Positions 61,823 through 64,000 of a DNA stretch of 64,000 nucleotides are shown in pieces (the first letter of the stretch is position 1; each line of letters opens with the position of its first letter). This DNA is from Acanthopleura granulata. Its lineage: Eukaryota > Mollusca > Polyplacophora > Chitonida > Chitonidae. The notes under the pieces are model-generated. The model saw only the letters and a list, made by a program, of their open reading frames with translations, was not told where the DNA came from and made no database searches. Location: NCBI GenBank assembly GCA_016165875.1, contig JABBOT010000011.1, positions 14,072,408 through 14,136,407 on the forward strand. Direction: 5' to 3'. The position numbers were made by a program, and so were the translations under genes.

Positions 61823-62401
61823 GGGTCTGAACGTTCCCAGGCGGATTTGTCAAGGTGAATAATCTAAAGGTGTGTTCACTTCCTTCAAATCTTAAATTTG
61901 ATGAACTGTTGAATGTTTTATGTTTGAATATCAATACAATTCAAACTTAGCCATGACAGACAGTTTACATGAACGTCCGCAGACGTCCATTCTTCCATTC
62001 ATTCAAAATACACTGTAAATGACGTATACAAATCTGCCGCTGTATGGTATTGGCTCAGAAAGGAATGTATTGGTGCAGAGAAAGTTTCTTCACTTCCTTC
62101 TCTGTTATGTTTATTTACTTATTTGTTTTATTGGGTTTTTGAATTTGGTATGAATACTCCAGTTATCGGAGATTAAAATAACCGCGACAAATTTACTTCT
62201 AATTGTTTAACAAAGATGCAAATAACAAAATACAGCAATTCCACATGTATATATGTAATCTCGGCCTTGTTGGTAATCGGTCGAGTCACCTATCAGCCAA
62301 ATCACCCAATATAGCTCACCCAAATTCTGGATCCAAAGCCACGTTGACTTTTATGTAAAGATTATCAGGCTTACCAAATTAAGAGAACTTTTGATATGAA
62401 A

Positions 62402-62685
62402 AATATGTATGTATTTATTTATTTGTTGGTTTGTTCAATGTTTACTTCTTTGGAGTTTTACGCCGTATTGAACACCATTTCACTTAAACGACAGTGCCCC
62501 GGCAGAAAATTTATTTATACATTTAGAAAATATTCATTCATTATTTGTTCAGTATTTATTTTATTGGCGTTTTATGCCGTACCCAAGCGCCGAGGTTTAA
62601 GGTGGCAGGAAACCGGGCAGGTAAAACCAGCAGCCATCCGAATGTTGCTAATAGACCTTCCCACGAACTGTCGGGGAGAATATAG
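62402..62685 (-). mobile_element. SINE family 1, two decayed fragments
   Basis: Two reverse-oriented pieces, 62402-62505 and 62546-62685, each with a TTTATTTATT-type tail followed by GTTTTACGCCGTA-like sequence. Only the second keeps more of the body (AGGAAACCGGGCAG). Confidence 0.6.
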
Positions 62686-64000
62686 AAAAATATGATTTCC
62701 ACGCAGCGCTCGCCACGTCTTCCGGACATGCACGATCAACTTCTAGCTTATACAGCACAAACTTGCCCAGTACACATGTTATCCGAACCATTCCGGGTCG
62801 TACCGGGTCATTTACTCTGTATAAAATGTTAACCGTCAGAGTTAATGGTGTCCTAGAGCCGGCATCAGATTTCTGGGGGTCCTGGTGAGTTGCTCCCTGT
62901 TTACCTGTCGTGATAATTCATACTGAAGACACGTCACTTCAGTTATCGGGATTGACGTAGCGTAACGAAAGCTTCGCAGAAAACGGCATCGCTGGGTACA
63001 GGTAAAGGATATGTCTGTATGGATCTTAAATATATATATGAATATATAGAACAATTATGGTCACCAATTAGCACAAAAGCTTCGTATAATTGACGAGAGC
63101 AGGTCGAAGAAGGTCGTGAACAATTCGTGTCAGGAATTATGAACAAGTATGTTCATTTCGTGTCTTTAAATTTTCTGACGAAACTCGAATTATCCACTGA
63201 AGCATACTGTAGTTGCCTTAGTTGTGAGTGTGTGTCCTCTACCTATTGGGCGCATAATCTCCAGCTGGTTGTCCGATCCAGGCCAGCTTTGTTGATTGAC
63301 AGTACCTGCGTGCACGGCAACGTCAGAATAACCATCTTAAATTGACAACTCCGACGTTTAACAACAGTAAATACAGTCAATGAACACAAATATTATTTAA
63401 AAACATGACCTTTTGCAACCTTCTGTCAACGTTGGAAGACACTGACCATACCGACAGGGACAGTGAAGAGGCAGAGTTTTACTAAGGGAGATAATTCTGC
63501 GACTGCGGTTAATTGGTCCGGCCTGAAAAGCGCCTGTAGTTTTCCGAGTTTTACGTCTGAAAAATGCTCTTCGTGGTGATAAATTCCGAGGAATTTAATT
63601 TTTTTCCGAGGAAAACTAATAATGTATGTAAAAGACACTGCTGAAGGAAGAAAGTATAGAGAAAGAGGGCTTCCTACGAATGGCCCCTGATGTCACACCT
63701 CTAACTCTGCGTATTTTTGCATGTTAGTTTTGAGTTAAGAACGCGACCTTGCATGGTACAAAAGTTTCAGATATTGGATAAAAATAAATACAAACTAGCA
63801 CAGAATATCACTAAGCAGTCCCCAGCACATAATTTAGAGTATTTATGTCAGCTGACAGGACCATAAGTATATTCGTAAACAATTGGGCTTTTTCACCATG
63901 GTAGGATCGATAAGTTTGAGCCTAAGTTAAACTTGGTCTATTCGGCATAAGAGTCTTAATGGAGTAAGCGAACAAGAAGCATTTGGCAGCTCACGTTTGT
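62686..64000. other. Intergenic to the window end
   Basis: No exon with good splice borders or known domain seen. Frames of 60-72 codons on both strands look random. Confidence 0.5.

Overview
The window is animal nuclear DNA, most likely from a marine mollusc. It is AT-rich, its two convincing genes are split by GT-AG introns, and it is full of tRNA-derived SINE copies of a type I associate with mollusc genomes. There are no bacterial operons, no rRNA or free-standing tRNA genes, and no CRISPR. Almost all long open reading frames outside the two genes are chance frames in repeats or intergenic DNA.

The dominant structural fact is a near-identical direct duplication of about 18-19 kb: 7577-26569 and 26583-44808, separated only by a 13-base run of N (26570-26582). 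The right end of copy 1 and the left end of copy 2 both lie exactly at the N run. The copies differ by scattered substitutions, clean insertions and deletions, and a 4-versus-1 tandem repeat difference. This is the signature of two contig ends that overlap and carry the two haplotypes of one locus. I read it as an unmerged haplotype overlap, not a biological tandem duplication. The true locus would then be roughly 45.8 kb.

Layout: 1-7576 is repeat-rich DNA with no gene I can support, including an inverted pair of dispersed repeats. 7577-26569 (copy 1) holds a three-exon, four-EF-hand protein gene of 152 residues (10188-16455, + strand), SINEs, a four-unit 188-bp tandem array and further dispersed repeats. 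26583-44808 (copy 2) repeats this, with the same EF-hand gene intact at 29194-35694 and one amino-acid difference (R79K). 44809-55740 carries a complete five-exon spermidine/spermine (diamine) N-acetyltransferase gene of 179 residues (45537-55617, + strand) with a plausible TATA box. Its introns hold a minisatellite split by a SINE, a MITE nested in another SINE, and direct repeats flanking exon 4. 55741-64000 is intergenic, with a long degenerate 25-26 bp tandem array (about 58.5-59.7 kb) and more SINEs.

The two genes share a strand but nothing in the sequence links their functions: one is a probable calcium sensor or buffer, the other a polyamine catabolic enzyme. I found no convincing novel gene system. 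The most useful results are the assembly duplication, the exact gene models and the allelic structural differences.
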